From the NCBI RefSeq assembly GCF_005938655.1, contig NZ_VCQT01000046.1, positions 248,001-312,000 on the forward strand: a stretch of 64,000 nt of DNA, given 5' to 3'. Source of the stretch: Alloalcanivorax gelatiniphagus. GTDB taxonomy: Bacteria > Pseudomonadota > Gammaproteobacteria > Pseudomonadales > Alcanivoracaceae. The stretch's first letter is position 1; every line of letters begins with the position of its first letter. Position numbers and translations under genes: made by a program. The notes below the pieces were generated by a model. That model ran no database searches and was not told the DNA's origin. It saw only the letters and a list, made by a program, of their open reading frames with translations. Shown piece by piece: positions 20,517 through 30,191 of this stretch.

Positions 20517-21106
20517 TGCCAATAGGGAACTCCGGCCCATTCCAGGAGCGATACGGTCTCCGCCAGGGGCAGACCGACCACTCCACTGTAACTGCCCGTT
20601 ATGGAGGCCACCAGTGCCGCGCCCCGGCCCTGGATGCCGTAGGCGCCGGCCTTGTCCAGGCCCTCGCCGGTGGCGGCGTAGGCGGCCAGGGTGGCGCGGT
20701 CCAGCTGGCGCAGACGTACCCGGGTTTCCGACACCGCCAGGCGGTGGTTGTCGGCGAGCCTCACACAGACCGCCGAGATCACCCGGTGTTCCCGGCCGTT
20801 GAGCGTTTCCAGGGTGGCCAGGGCGTGGTCGGCGTCGTCGGGCTTGCCGAGAATCCGGTCGCCCAGCACCACCGCGGTGTCGGCGCCCAGTACCGGGCCA
20901 CCCGCCGGCGCGCCGCTGGCGCCGGCCGCCGCTTTCTCCCGGGCCATGCGCTCCACATAGGCGCGGGGCGACTCACCGGGGGCCGGGGTTTCGTCGATAC
21001 CGGGGGCGCGCAGCACGGTGAAGGGCACGCCGATCTGGGCCAGCAGCTCGGCCCGCCTCGGCGAACCGGAGGCCAGATAAAGCAGGGAGCGGGTGGCGCT
21101 GGCCAT
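20513..21106 (-). CDS. maf: Maf family nucleotide pyrophosphatase (YhdE-type)
   Basis: A 197-residue Maf/Ham1-fold protein. It starts with the signature LYLASGSPRRAELLAQIG and has the conserved VLGADTAVVLGDRILGKP and DKAGAYGIQG segments. Members hydrolyse dTTP, UTP and modified nucleotides and have been linked to septum inhibition. The start overlaps the mreD stop (TGATG) and its stop overlaps the yhdP GTG start. In most relatives rng (ribonuclease G) follows maf; it is absent here. Confidence 0.95.
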   Translation of the reverse strand: MASATRSLLYLASGSPRRAELLAQIGVPFTVLRAPGIDETPAPGESPRAYVERMAREKAAAGASGAPAGGPVLGADTAVVLGDRILGKPDDADHALATLETLNGREHRVISAVCVRLADNHRLAVSETRVRLRQLDRATLAAYAATGEGLDKAGAYGIQGRGAALVASITGSYSGVVGLPLAETVSLLEWAGVPYWQ

Positions 21107-21603
21107 CAGCGCACCAGGAAACGCAGCTGTACCCAGCGCAGCAGCCCGCACATGGGGCGCCAGATCACGGCGCTGGCAGCGGCGGAATAGAGAATCGTAT
21201 AGGGCGGGTAGAAGGTGCGGCCCACGGACTCCTGGATCAGGTAGGCGAGCAGTTGCGCCGACCCCACCAGCAGGAACACCACCGCGCTCTGCTGCAACAG
21301 GGGAAACACCCGCATGCGCTTGTAGGCGGCCAGCATGAAGTAGGCCCCCAGGGCATAGGCCAGGGCCCACTGGCCCAGGGTGGTGCCCACCAGCACGTCC
21401 TGGTAGAGGCCCACCATGAAGCCCCACAGCACGCCGATACGGTGCGGCAGGGACAGCACCCAATACAGCAGCACCAGCAGCATCCATTCCGGACGCACCC
21501 AGTTGAGGGTGTCGTTGAGGGGCACCACTTCCAGCAGCGCCGCCAACAGGAAGGTCACCAGGATCACCCCGGTGCCGGCGGGACGCTCGCTATTGATTCG
21601 CAT
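21106..21603 (-). CDS. mreD: Rod shape-determining protein MreD
   Basis: A 165-residue integral membrane protein with about five hydrophobic segments, as expected for MreD. The ATG at 21603 (MRINSERPAG) lies inside the last codons of mreC (14-bp overlap); the upstream ATG at 21645 would extend far into mreC and is unlikely. WVRPEWMLLVLLYWVLSLPH is typical of MreD. It belongs to the elongasome with MreB, MreC, RodA and PBP2. Confidence 0.93.
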   Translation of the reverse strand: MRINSERPAGTGVILVTFLLAALLEVVPLNDTLNWVRPEWMLLVLLYWVLSLPHRIGVLWGFMVGLYQDVLVGTTLGQWALAYALGAYFMLAAYKRMRVFPLLQQSAVVFLLVGSAQLLAYLIQESVGRTFYPPYTILYSAAASAVIWRPMCGLLRWVQLRFLVR

Positions 21604-22471
21604 CGGCTCCCTCCGTCGCGCTGGCCTCGGCGCCGCCGTCGGCATTCATATCCGGGGCGCTGACCGGCTCCATGGACTGCACCAGCAGCACATGGCTGAC
21701 CCGGTCCAGATGGGCGGTGGGCTGTGCCTCGATGTCCGAGAACGAGGCGCCGGATTGGTGGTTCACGCTGACCACCCGGGCCACCGGGTAGCCACGCGGA
21801 TAGAGCTTGCCCAGGCCGGTGCTGACCAGCAGATCGCCTTCGCGGATGTCGGCGGTGTCCGGCACGTACAGCAGCCGCAGGCGGCTGCCCTGGCCGGTGC
21901 CGGCGAGAATGGCGCGCACCCCGTTGCGGTTCACCTGCACGCTCATGGCGTGGCTGGCGTCGGTGATCAGCAGCACCCGGGCGGACAACGGCCCGGTTTC
22001 CACCACCTGGCCAATCAGCCCCTCGGAATCCAGCACCGCCTGCCCCTGGGTCACCTCGTCGCGGGCGCCCTTGTTGATCACCAGTTCCTGGCGGTTGGGG
22101 TCCGGATCGACGCCGATGATCTCCGCCACCAGCACCGAGGCGTCCAGATTCGCGGACGAGTTGAGCAGCTCGCGCAGGCGGGTGTTTTCCGCCTGCAGCA
22201 CCGCCAGCCGCTGCACCTTCTGCTCCAGGATCAGTACCTGGCGCTCCAGGCGCTCACGGGATTCCATCAGGCGGGTGCGGGTTTCGGTCAGGCGCATGAA
22301 GCTGTTGCCGGCGTCCACGGGCAGGTGCGCCAGATATTGCACCGGCGCGGTGATGTAGCCGAGCACGTACCGCAACGGGTCCACCCAGCGGCTGCGCTGA
22401 TCCAGGCCGATCAGCACAACCGCCAGGACCAGGGCGATCAGCAGGCGATAGGTGGGGTTGGCGGAGGACAT
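21590..22471 (-). CDS. mreC: Rod shape-determining protein MreC
   Basis: A 293-residue bitopic protein: a short cytoplasmic N-terminus, one membrane helix (LLIALVLAVVLIGLD), a periplasmic coiled coil (TRTRLMESRERLERQVLILE) and the two beta-barrel domains of MreC, including the conserved VVETGPLSARVLLITDASHA. The C-terminal tail is acidic and alanine-rich. It organises PBP2 and MreB in cell elongation. It is separated from mreB by an unusual 132-bp spacer. Confidence 0.95.
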   Translation of the reverse strand: MSSANPTYRLLIALVLAVVLIGLDQRSRWVDPLRYVLGYITAPVQYLAHLPVDAGNSFMRLTETRTRLMESRERLERQVLILEQKVQRLAVLQAENTRLRELLNSSANLDASVLVAEIIGVDPDPNRQELVINKGARDEVTQGQAVLDSEGLIGQVVETGPLSARVLLITDASHAMSVQVNRNGVRAILAGTGQGSRLRLLYVPDTADIREGDLLVSTGLGKLYPRGYPVARVVSVNHQSGASFSDIEAQPTAHLDRVSHVLLVQSMEPVSAPDMNADGGAEASATEGADANQ

Positions 22472-22603
22472 GGGGCTAGGGCCTGTTCACACTACTTGCA
22501 TCACGCCTGCTGGATATCATTTTGGTCTCCAGCCAGGCGGAGGGAGCGCCGTTTGGTCCTTCCAAATAAGCGACCGACAACGACGCCGGAGGCCAAAAGG
22601 GCG
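22472..22603. other. 132-bp mreB-mreC spacer with inverted repeats
   Basis: I see no gene here. The spacer holds GCTGGA...TCCAGC arms (about 22509-22533), TTTGG...CCAAA arms near 22553-22567, and GGGCTAG at 22473 facing CTAGCCC at 22604. Such a palindrome-rich element inside the mre operon might be a dispersed intergenic repeat or an attenuation/processing site. No second copy was seen in this window. Confidence 0.4.
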
Positions 22604-23731
<1,128 letters not shown>

Positions 23732-23862
23732 CTAGCAACGGCGGGGGGAATCGGCAAGGAGAGCCGCCCGGTTGCGCGCCCGGCGTCACCACTTTCGTAT
23801 CCACAACGGCCCCCTGGATGTGGTATTTTCCCGCCTTTCCCCCGAGATTTGCGGAGAACCCC

Positions 23863-24150
23863 ATGGCGATTGACTCCCAGGTGGTGGCGCGTGTGGCCCA
23901 TCTGGCCCGTTTGCAGGTGGACGAAGGCGAGCGCGAGGCGCTGTCCGAGCGGCTCAACGAGATCCTCGGCATGGTCGACCAGTTGCAGCAGGCGGACGTG
24001 GGCCAGGTGGAACCCCTGGCCCATCCCCTGGAGCTGAGCCAGCCCCTGCGGGACGACCGGGTCGACGAACCGGACGTGCGCGACAAGGTGCTACCCATCG
24101 CGCCGGCCAGCGAGGACGGCTGTTTCCTGGTACCGCGGGTGATCGAGTAA
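23863..24150 (+). CDS. gatC: Asp-tRNA(Asn)/Glu-tRNA(Gln) amidotransferase subunit C
   Basis: A 95-residue GatC. It starts [20 protein letters not shown], the usual helical opening, and ends with the conserved [20 protein letters not shown] belt region. I chose the ATG at 23863 because GGAGAA lies just upstream and the family starts there. GatC holds GatA and GatB together. It opens the gatCAB operon, divergent from mreB as in Pseudomonas. Confidence 0.95.
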   Translation: MAIDSQVVARVAHLARLQVDEGEREALSERLNEILGMVDQLQQADVGQVEPLAHPLELSQPLRDDRVDEPDVRDKVLPIAPASEDGCFLVPRVIE

Positions 24151-24154
24151 GCCA

Positions 24155-25609
24155 ATGCATAACAAGACACTGACCGAACTGAAAGCCGGCCTGCAGGCGA
24201 AGGATTTTTCCGCCCGCGAGCTGACCGAGCATTTCCTGGACCGTATCCAGGCCCGCGACGGCGAGCTGAACAGCTTTATCACCGTTACCCGCGAGCAGGC
24301 CCTGCAACAGGCGGATGCCGCCGATCAGGCCATCGCCGCCGGTGACCACCGGCTGCTCACCGGCCTGCCCATCGCCCACAAGGACATCTTCTGCACCGAG
24401 GGCGTGCGCACCAGCTGCGGCTCGCGGATGCTGGATAACTTCATCGCGCCCTATACCGCCACGGTGGTGGAGAAGATGGCCGGCGAAGGCGCCATCATGC
24501 TGGGCAAGACCAATATGGATGAGTTCGCCATGGGCTCCTCCAACGAAACCAGCTTCTATGGGCCGGTGCGTAACCCCTGGGACACCGAGCGGGTGCCCGG
24601 CGGCTCCTCCGGCGGCGCCGCCGCCAGCCTGGCGGCACGGCTCGCCCCCGGCGCCACCGGCACCGACACCGGCGGCTCGATCCGCCAGCCGGCGGCCCTG
24701 AACGGCGTCACCGGCCTCAAGCCCACCTATGGCCGGGTGTCCCGCTGGGGCATGATCGCCTTCGCCTCCAGCCTGGACCAGGCTGGCCCCCTGGGCCTCA
24801 GTGCCGCCGACTGCGCCCTGATGCTGCAAGCCATGGCAGGCCACGACGACAAGGACTCCACCTGCCTCAACGAGCCGGTGGACGATTACCTGGGCGGCCT
24901 GGATCAAAACCTGGACGGCCTGCGCATCGGCGTGCCGGAAGAGTTCTTCCCGGACAACCTGGACGGCGCCATCGCCGACAACGCCCGCGCCGCCATGGGC
25001 GAGCTGGAAAAACAGGGCGCCAAACTGGTCAAGGTGTCGCTGCCCAGCATCAAACTTTCGGTGCCGGCCTACTACGTGATCGCCCCGGCGGAAGCCAGCT
25101 CCAACCTGTCCCGTTTCGATGGCGTGCGCTTCGGCTACCGCTGCGAAGATCCGAAGGATCTGGAAGACCTGTACAAGCGCTCCCGTTCCGAGGGCTTCGG
25201 CGCGGAAGTAAAACGCCGCATTCTGGTGGGCACCTACGCCCTCTCCGCCGGCTACTACGACGCCTACTACAAACGCGCCCAGCAGGTTCGCCGGCTGATC
25301 CGCGACGACTTCGCCCGCGCCTTCAAGGAAGTGGACGTGCTGATGGGCCCCACCAGCCCGGAAACCGCCTTCAAACTGGGCGCCAAGGCCGACGACCCGG
25401 TCAACATGTACATGGCCGACGTGTTCACCATCGCCGTGAACCTGGCCGGCCTGCCGGCGCTGTCCATGCCCAGCGGCTTTATCGATGGCCTGCCCGCCGG
25501 CACCCAGGTGATCGGCAATTACTTCCAGGAAGGCCGCATCCTGAACGTGGCGCACCGCTATCAGCTGGCCACCGACTGGCACCAACGGATCCCGGGAGCG
25601 TTTCAATGA
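24155..25609 (+). CDS. gatA: Asp-tRNA(Asn)/Glu-tRNA(Gln) amidotransferase subunit A
   Basis: A 484-residue amidase-signature protein of normal GatA length. The Ser-cisSer-Lys triad regions are present: PIAHKDIFC (Lys), [13 protein letters not shown] (cis-Ser) and [13 protein letters not shown] (nucleophilic Ser). It releases ammonia from glutamine for transamidation of misacylated tRNA. It lies 4 bp after gatC and overlaps gatB by 4 bp (ATGA), so the subunits are coupled. Confidence 0.97.
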   Translation: MHNKTLTELKAGLQAKDFSARELTEHFLDRIQARDGELNSFITVTREQALQQADAADQAIAAGDHRLLTGLPIAHKDIFCTEGVRTSCGSRMLDNFIAPYTATVVEKMAGEGAIMLGKTNMDEFAMGSSNETSFYGPVRNPWDTERVPGGSSGGAAASLAARLAPGATGTDTGGSIRQPAALNGVTGLKPTYGRVSRWGMIAFASSLDQAGPLGLSAADCALMLQAMAGHDDKDSTCLNEPVDDYLGGLDQNLDGLRIGVPEEFFPDNLDGAIADNARAAMGELEKQGAKLVKVSLPSIKLSVPAYYVIAPAEASSNLSRFDGVRFGYRCEDPKDLEDLYKRSRSEGFGAEVKRRILVGTYALSAGYYDAYYKRAQQVRRLIRDDFARAFKEVDVLMGPTSPETAFKLGAKADDPVNMYMADVFTIAVNLAGLPALSMPSGFIDGLPAGTQVIGNYFQEGRILNVAHRYQLATDWHQRIPGAFQ

Positions 25610-27060
25610 GTTCCTCTCTTTTCAATGGCTGGGAAGTGGTGATCGGGCTGGAAGTGCACGTGCAGCTGGCCACCCGCTCGAAAATCTTTTCCGGCGCCAG
25701 CACCGCCACCGGTGACGAACCGAACCGCCACGCCAGCCTGATCGATCTGGGCATGCCCGGCACCCTGCCAGTGGTCAACAAGGAAGCGATCCGCAACGCG
25801 GTGCGTTTCGGCCTGGCGATCAACGCCGAGATCGGCCGTCGCTCGGTGTTCGAACGGAAGAATTATTTTTATCCGGACCTGCCCAAAGGCTACCAGACCA
25901 CCCAGTTGGCGGAGCCCATCGTCGGCCCCGGCGAGGTGGTGATCCAGCTCGACGACGGCAGCGAAAAAACCGTGCGTATTCATCACGCGCACCTGGAAGA
26001 AGACGCCGGCAAGTCGCTCCATGAAGACTTTCATGGCATGACCGGCATCGACCTGAACCGGGCCGGCACGCCGCTGATCGAGATCGTTTCCGAACCGGAT
26101 ATGGGCAACGCCGAGGAAGCGGTGGCCTTCGCCCGCAAGCTGCACGCCATCGTTACCTCGATCGGCGTGTGCGACGGCGACATGTCCCAGGGCAACATGC
26201 GCTTCGACGTGAACATTTCCGTGCGCCGCCCCGGCGAGCCCCTGGGCACCCGCACCGAAACCAAGAACCTGAACTCTTTCCGCTTCATGGAAAAAGCCAT
26301 CAAGCTGGAAGTGGAACGCCAGATCGACGTGCTTGAGGACGGCGGCAAGATCGTTCAGGAAACCCGGCTCTATAACGGCGACACCAACACCGCGCGCTCC
26401 ATGCGCACCAAGGAAGACGCCAACGATTACCGCTACTTCCCCTGCCCGGACCTGCTGCCGGTACTGGTCAGCGAGGAAGACATCGAGGCCCTGCGCGCCG
26501 AGATGCCGGAACTGCCGGACGCCCGCAAGGCGCGCTTTATGGACGCCTATCAACTGTCCGACTACGACGCCGCCCTGCTGGCCTCTTCCATGGCCACCGC
26601 CCGCTACTTCGAAACCGCCGCCGACCATGGCGGCGACGCCAAGCTGGCCGCCAACTGGGTAATGGGCGACCTGGCCGCCAAGCTCAACGCCGAGGACTTG
26701 GACATCGCCCACTGCCCGGTGTCCGCCGAGCACCTGGGGCAACTGATCCAGCGCATCAAGGACGGCACCATCAGCTCGAAGATCGCCAAGCAGGTGTTCG
26801 AAGCCTGCTGGGCCGGCGACGGCAGCCCGGACCAGATCATCGAGTCCCAGGGCCTCAAGCAGATGAGCGACAGCGGTGAACTGGAAAAAATCATCGACCA
26901 GATCATCGCCGACAGCCCCGCCCAGGTGGAGGACTACCGCAACGCCGACGACGCCAAACGCAAAAAGAAAATCGGCTACTTCGTCGGCCAGGTCATGAAA
27001 GCCACCCAGGGCAAAGCCAACCCGCAGCAGGTCAACGAGCTGCTTCAAGAGAAGCTCTGA
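25606..27060 (+). CDS. gatB: Asp-tRNA(Asn)/Glu-tRNA(Gln) amidotransferase subunit B
   Basis: A 484-residue GatB. Its N-terminal catalytic cradle begins [20 protein letters not shown] and continues with [13 protein letters not shown] and [11 protein letters not shown]; a C-terminal YqeY-like helical domain binds tRNA. It phosphorylates Glu-tRNA(Gln) or Asp-tRNA(Asn) before amidation. The last base of its TGA stop is the first base of a REP element, so the repeat abuts the coding region. Confidence 0.97.
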   Translation: MSSSLFNGWEVVIGLEVHVQLATRSKIFSGASTATGDEPNRHASLIDLGMPGTLPVVNKEAIRNAVRFGLAINAEIGRRSVFERKNYFYPDLPKGYQTTQLAEPIVGPGEVVIQLDDGSEKTVRIHHAHLEEDAGKSLHEDFHGMTGIDLNRAGTPLIEIVSEPDMGNAEEAVAFARKLHAIVTSIGVCDGDMSQGNMRFDVNISVRRPGEPLGTRTETKNLNSFRFMEKAIKLEVERQIDVLEDGGKIVQETRLYNGDTNTARSMRTKEDANDYRYFPCPDLLPVLVSEEDIEALRAEMPELPDARKARFMDAYQLSDYDAALLASSMATARYFETAADHGGDAKLAANWVMGDLAAKLNAEDLDIAHCPVSAEHLGQLIQRIKDGTISSKIAKQVFEACWAGDGSPDQIIESQGLKQMSDSGELEKIIDQIIADSPAQVEDYRNADDAKRKKKIGYFVGQVMKATQGKANPQQVNELLQEKL

Positions 27061-27152
27061 TCGCGACTGAAGTCGCTCCTACAAGGGCTCCGGGGATGAT
27101 CGCGGCTGAAGTCGCTCCCGAGCCTCTCGTAGGAGCGGCTTCAGCCGCGATA
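27060..27152. repeat. Cluster of three REP-type elements after gatB
   Basis: Three copies of the REP family: 27060-27082 and 27098-27119 (ATCGCGRCTGAAGTCGCTCC orientation) and 27129-27152 (GTAGGAGCGGCTTCAGCCGC orientation). Each can fold on itself. They fill the gatB-crotonase spacer and may act as a transcript end or mRNA-stabilising structure. The family resembles the widespread Pseudomonas REP sequences. Confidence 0.85.
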
Positions 27153-27222
27153 CGGGTTGTATCCTTCATTCTGAATCCTGTATCGCGGGCACGGCCCGCC
27201 TGCCTGCCCGAAAGGACTCCCC

Positions 27223-28029
27223 ATGAACGAACCCCGCGTCACCCTTTCCATCGACGAAAACATCGCCACCGTCACCCTGAACCGGCCGGATAAATACAAC
27301 GGTCTGGATCTGCAAACCCTGGAGGCGTTGGTGAAAACCGCTCGCGTTATCAGGAAAAACCGGGACGTGCGGGTGGTGATTTTGCGTGGCGCGGGCAAGG
27401 CATTTTGCGCCGGGTTGGATTTCCCCACGGTGACCAAAACGCCGATGAAAATGCTGCTGGCGTTCACCAAATTCGGGGTCAAGAAAACCAATCTTTTTCA
27501 GAAAGCTTGCTGGGCCTGGCGGGAGCTGCCGGTGCCGGTGATCGCCGAGTTGCACGGCTATTGCTACGGCGGCGGCTTGCAGCTGGCGCTGGCGGCGGAC
27601 TTCCGGGTGGCGGCGCCGGACTGCGAACTGTCGGTGATGGAAATCAAATGGGGCCTGATCCCGGATATGACCGGCACCGTCACCCTGCGCGAACTGGTGC
27701 CCCTGGACGTGGCCAAGGAACTGGCCATGACCGGCCGCCGTTTCGACGCGGTGGAAGCCAAACAGCTCAACCTGGTGACCCGGGTCGCCGAGGACCCGCG
27801 CGCCGAGAGCCTGGCCCTGGCCCGGGCCCTGCTGGAACGCTCCCCGGACGCGGTGAGCGCCACCAAGGCCCTGTTCCAGCGCACCTGGAACCAGACCGAG
27901 GACCAGGCCTTCCACGAGGAATCCCGGCTGCAGTTCAAGCTGCTGCGCGGCAAGAACCAGGGCGAAGCCATGGCCGCCAACTTCAAGAAGCGGGCTCCCG
28001 ACTTCCGCAACCGGCAACGGGATTACTAG
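27223..28029 (+). CDS. Crotonase/enoyl-CoA hydratase family protein
   Basis: A 268-residue crotonase-fold protein. The CoA-binding and oxyanion-hole segments are clear (FCAGLDFPTV; HGYCYGGGLQLALAADFRVA). The second catalytic glutamate is retained in SVMEIKWGLIPDM, but the first glutamate of classical enoyl-CoA hydratases is glutamine here (GGGLQ instead of GGGCE). The EIKWGLIPDM form defines a common but uncharacterised crotonase branch. It therefore may be an isomerase, or use another acyl-CoA, rather than being a standard beta-oxidation hydratase. It stands alone after the REP cluster; its stop abuts that of the methyltransferase gene on the other strand. Confidence 0.88.
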   Translation: MNEPRVTLSIDENIATVTLNRPDKYNGLDLQTLEALVKTARVIRKNRDVRVVILRGAGKAFCAGLDFPTVTKTPMKMLLAFTKFGVKKTNLFQKACWAWRELPVPVIAELHGYCYGGGLQLALAADFRVAAPDCELSVMEIKWGLIPDMTGTVTLRELVPLDVAKELAMTGRRFDAVEAKQLNLVTRVAEDPRAESLALARALLERSPDAVSATKALFQRTWNQTEDQAFHEESRLQFKLLRGKNQGEAMAANFKKRAPDFRNRQRDY

Positions 28030-29028
28030 CTAACCCGCCTTGGTGGCCAGCCACACCGCCGCCGGAGCCATGGGGAAATCCCGTTCGCCGCGCCGCTCCA
28101 CCGTGTCGAAGCCGGCACGTTTCAGCAACATTCCGATCTCCCCCGGGCCCGGCACGAAGTGGCCTGCCAGCATCATCGGCAGGTAAAACGGCAATACCCG
28201 GGCGCTGGCCGGCGCCGTGGCGCCGCGCTCGCCGTGGGCGCAGATCAACACCCCGCCCGGGGCCAACGCCTGGTAAACGCGGCGCAGAACCGCCTCCGGC
28301 TCGGCCACGAAATGCAACACCGAGGAACACCAGATCACGTCGTAACCCTGGCCCGGGTCGCACACCGTGATGTCGCCGCCCAGGGCCACCACGCGGTCCG
28401 CCAGGCCCGCCTCGGCGATATGCTCCCGGGCTACTTCGGCGGTGGCCGGCCAGTCCAGCACGGTGGCACGCAGGTCCGGGAAGGTCTGGGCCAGGGTCAG
28501 CGCCACCCGGCCCGGGCCGCCGCCGAGATCCAGCAAATGGCGCCGCCCGGCCAGCTCCGGCCACTCCCGAAACAACGCCACCGCCTCCGGCGCGGTCACC
28601 GCCCGCTGCTCCTGGTCGATCTGCCGGCGGGCGCCTTCCGCCCAGGCTTCGCCGGGCGGCGGTGTCGGCGTGGCGCCATGGCGCAGCAACGGCTCCAACT
28701 GCGCGGCCGCGCCCTGCAAGCGCGCCAGCCGGTTGCTCCAGGCCCGCCGGCAGTCGCCCTCACCAGGGCGCCAATACCAGGCCGACACCGGGCTCACCCG
28801 ATAACGGGGCGCCGCGCCTTCGCTGACGCGCTCCAGGCAACCCAGGCTCCACAACATCTCCAACCAGGCCCCGGTGGCCCAGGCATCGAGGCCCAGGTCC
28901 CGGGCCACGGCATTGGCGTCCGCCGCCGTCTCCAGGCCGGTGAACAGGTCCAGTTCCAGGGCCAGACGCAGCGCCTCGGCACCTACCGCCGCGCCGGCCA
29001 GATTCCAGTAAGGTTGCAATGCATGCAT
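28030..29028 (-). CDS. SAM-dependent O-methyltransferase (acetylserotonin OMT-like fold)
   Basis: A 332-residue class I methyltransferase. An N-terminal winged-helix dimerisation domain (residues 1-100) is followed by the SAM-binding domain with HLLDLGGGPGRVALTLAQTF and acidic TVLDWPAT. The layout is that of small-molecule O-methyltransferases acting on phenolic or polyketide substrates. It is transcribed divergently from a PchR-like AraC regulator 137 bp away, so that regulator may control it. The substrate is unknown. The stop directly abuts the crotonase stop. Confidence 0.8.
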   Translation of the reverse strand: MHALQPYWNLAGAAVGAEALRLALELDLFTGLETAADANAVARDLGLDAWATGAWLEMLWSLGCLERVSEGAAPRYRVSPVSAWYWRPGEGDCRRAWSNRLARLQGAAAQLEPLLRHGATPTPPPGEAWAEGARRQIDQEQRAVTAPEAVALFREWPELAGRRHLLDLGGGPGRVALTLAQTFPDLRATVLDWPATAEVAREHIAEAGLADRVVALGGDITVCDPGQGYDVIWCSSVLHFVAEPEAVLRRVYQALAPGGVLICAHGERGATAPASARVLPFYLPMMLAGHFVPGPGEIGMLLKRAGFDTVERRGERDFPMAPAAVWLATKAG

Positions 29029-29130
29029 GGGAAAGACCTCGTCATTACAGCGTCACGATGAACGGCGGGCCCCTGGTGACAGGGCACCCGCCAGGGCATG
29101 GACAAAGCATAGAGGCGGGGTTAATTTTAT

Positions 29131-29150
29131 TGATTCTTATTCTTATCTGA
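29131..29150. promoter_or_regulatory. Possible Fur-like site in the methyltransferase/AraC divergent region
   Basis: TGATTCTTATTCTTATCTGA reads TCAGATAAGAATAAGAATCA on the other strand, which fits a run of degenerate Fur hexamers (GATAAG, AATAAG, AATCAA). It is an AT-rich island ending 15 bp before the AraC start codon. The match is weaker than the mdtABC site and the spacing makes an AraC-type operator equally possible. Confidence 0.3.
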
Positions 29151-29165
29151 TTCGGACTTTCTGCT

Positions 29166-30074
29166 ATGCGATCCGGTCCTGTCCCCGCACCCGAGCCTTC
29201 ACCGGGCTGGCAACACCAAGGCCACGCCGACGCCAGCGGCGAGACCCGGATTGCTCGCTACACCGTGGAGCCCGGTTTCACCCTGGTGCGCTCCCAGGTG
29301 CGCGGCCACCGGACCCGCCGGGAAAGCAGCCAGCGGCCACCGGGCGAGCGGCTGCTGATCATCACCTACGGCCTGAGCGGCACCTCCTCGTTCCACGAAC
29401 GCCGGGGCCACCGGCCCCGCTTCCAGGCCGGTTTCACCACCGTCACCGGCTTCGACGACGTGGACGGCGAACGCGTCTTCCCGCCCCAGCAGGAAATCGG
29501 CCAGCTGCGCCTGATCCTCACCGAGCAGGCCCTGGCCGGCTATGTGGGCCGCCGCCAGACGGCCACCCTGCTGCAGGCCGGCGCCCCACCCCGCACCCTG
29601 GACTTCAGCGCCACCGACCGCGCCAGCCAGGGCCATGTGGCCGCGCTCTACCGGGCCCCGGAGCGACCGCCGCCACATGCGCTGGCGCTCAAGACCACCG
29701 CGCTCACCCTGCTTGGCGAACCGCTGCAACGCCTGCTGGAGCGGCACGGTGACACCCAGCCCCATGCCCTGGAAAAGGTGGAACGGGCCGATGCCCTGTT
29801 GCGTGATGCTCTGGACCAGCCGCTGTGCCTGACCACCCTGGCGGCCCGGGTCGGGCTCGGCGAGCGCCAGCTCAGGCGAGGTTTTCAACGGGTGTTCGGC
29901 GTCAGCCCCCGGCAACGCTTTCAGCGTCTGCGCCTGGAATACGCCCGGCAACTGCTGGCAGGGGGCGCGCCGGTGTCCGGGGTGGCCTACCGGCTTGGCT
30001 ATGCCCACCCGGCCAATTTCACCGCCGCCTACCGGCGCCATTTCGGCCAGCCCCCCAAATACAGCCGCCGCTGA
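29166..30074 (+). CDS. AraC-family regulator, PchR-like
   Basis: A 302-residue regulator with a C-terminal double HTH (residues 200-300: LCLTTLAARVGLGERQLRRG; VSGVAYRLGYAHPANFTAAY). The N-terminal sensor domain resembles PchR, the siderophore-responsive activator of pyochelin genes (ERLLIITYGLSGTSSFHERR; FQAGFTTVTGFDDVDGERVF). It is divergent from an O-methyltransferase gene, the most likely target. A weak Fur-like site lies between them. No siderophore receptor or synthase is adjacent, so the ligand is open. Confidence 0.85.
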   Translation: MRSGPVPAPEPSPGWQHQGHADASGETRIARYTVEPGFTLVRSQVRGHRTRRESSQRPPGERLLIITYGLSGTSSFHERRGHRPRFQAGFTTVTGFDDVDGERVFPPQQEIGQLRLILTEQALAGYVGRRQTATLLQAGAPPRTLDFSATDRASQGHVAALYRAPERPPPHALALKTTALTLLGEPLQRLLERHGDTQPHALEKVERADALLRDALDQPLCLTTLAARVGLGERQLRRGFQRVFGVSPRQRFQRLRLEYARQLLAGGAPVSGVAYRLGYAHPANFTAAYRRHFGQPPKYSRR

Positions 30075-30076
30075 AG

Positions 30077-30184
30077 TGGCCGTATTAACGTCCGGGCGTA
30101 GCGAATACGGCCAAAAGTGGCCGTATCAAGTTGCTTTCTGGCCGTATCCCCATTAATTTTGGCCGTATATTCCTTTATACGGCC
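30077..30184. promoter_or_regulatory. Six-copy GGCCGTAT operator-like array upstream of the Fic-fold gene
   Basis: Forward copies of GGCCGTAT start at 30078, 30119, 30140 and 30161; reverse copies (ATACGGCC) start at 30105 and 30177. Copies at 30119, 30140 and 30161 are exactly 21 bp apart. Three perfect inverted pairs result: TGGCCGTATT/AATACGGCCA (10-bp arms), ATACGGCCA/TGGCCGTAT (9-bp arms, 4-bp loop) and GGCCGTATA/TATACGGCC (9-bp arms, 6-bp loop), the last ending 7 bp before the start codon. This density argues for cooperative binding, probably by the HTH of the Fic-fold protein itself. Confidence 0.7.
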
Positions 30185-30191
30185 AACTTCC

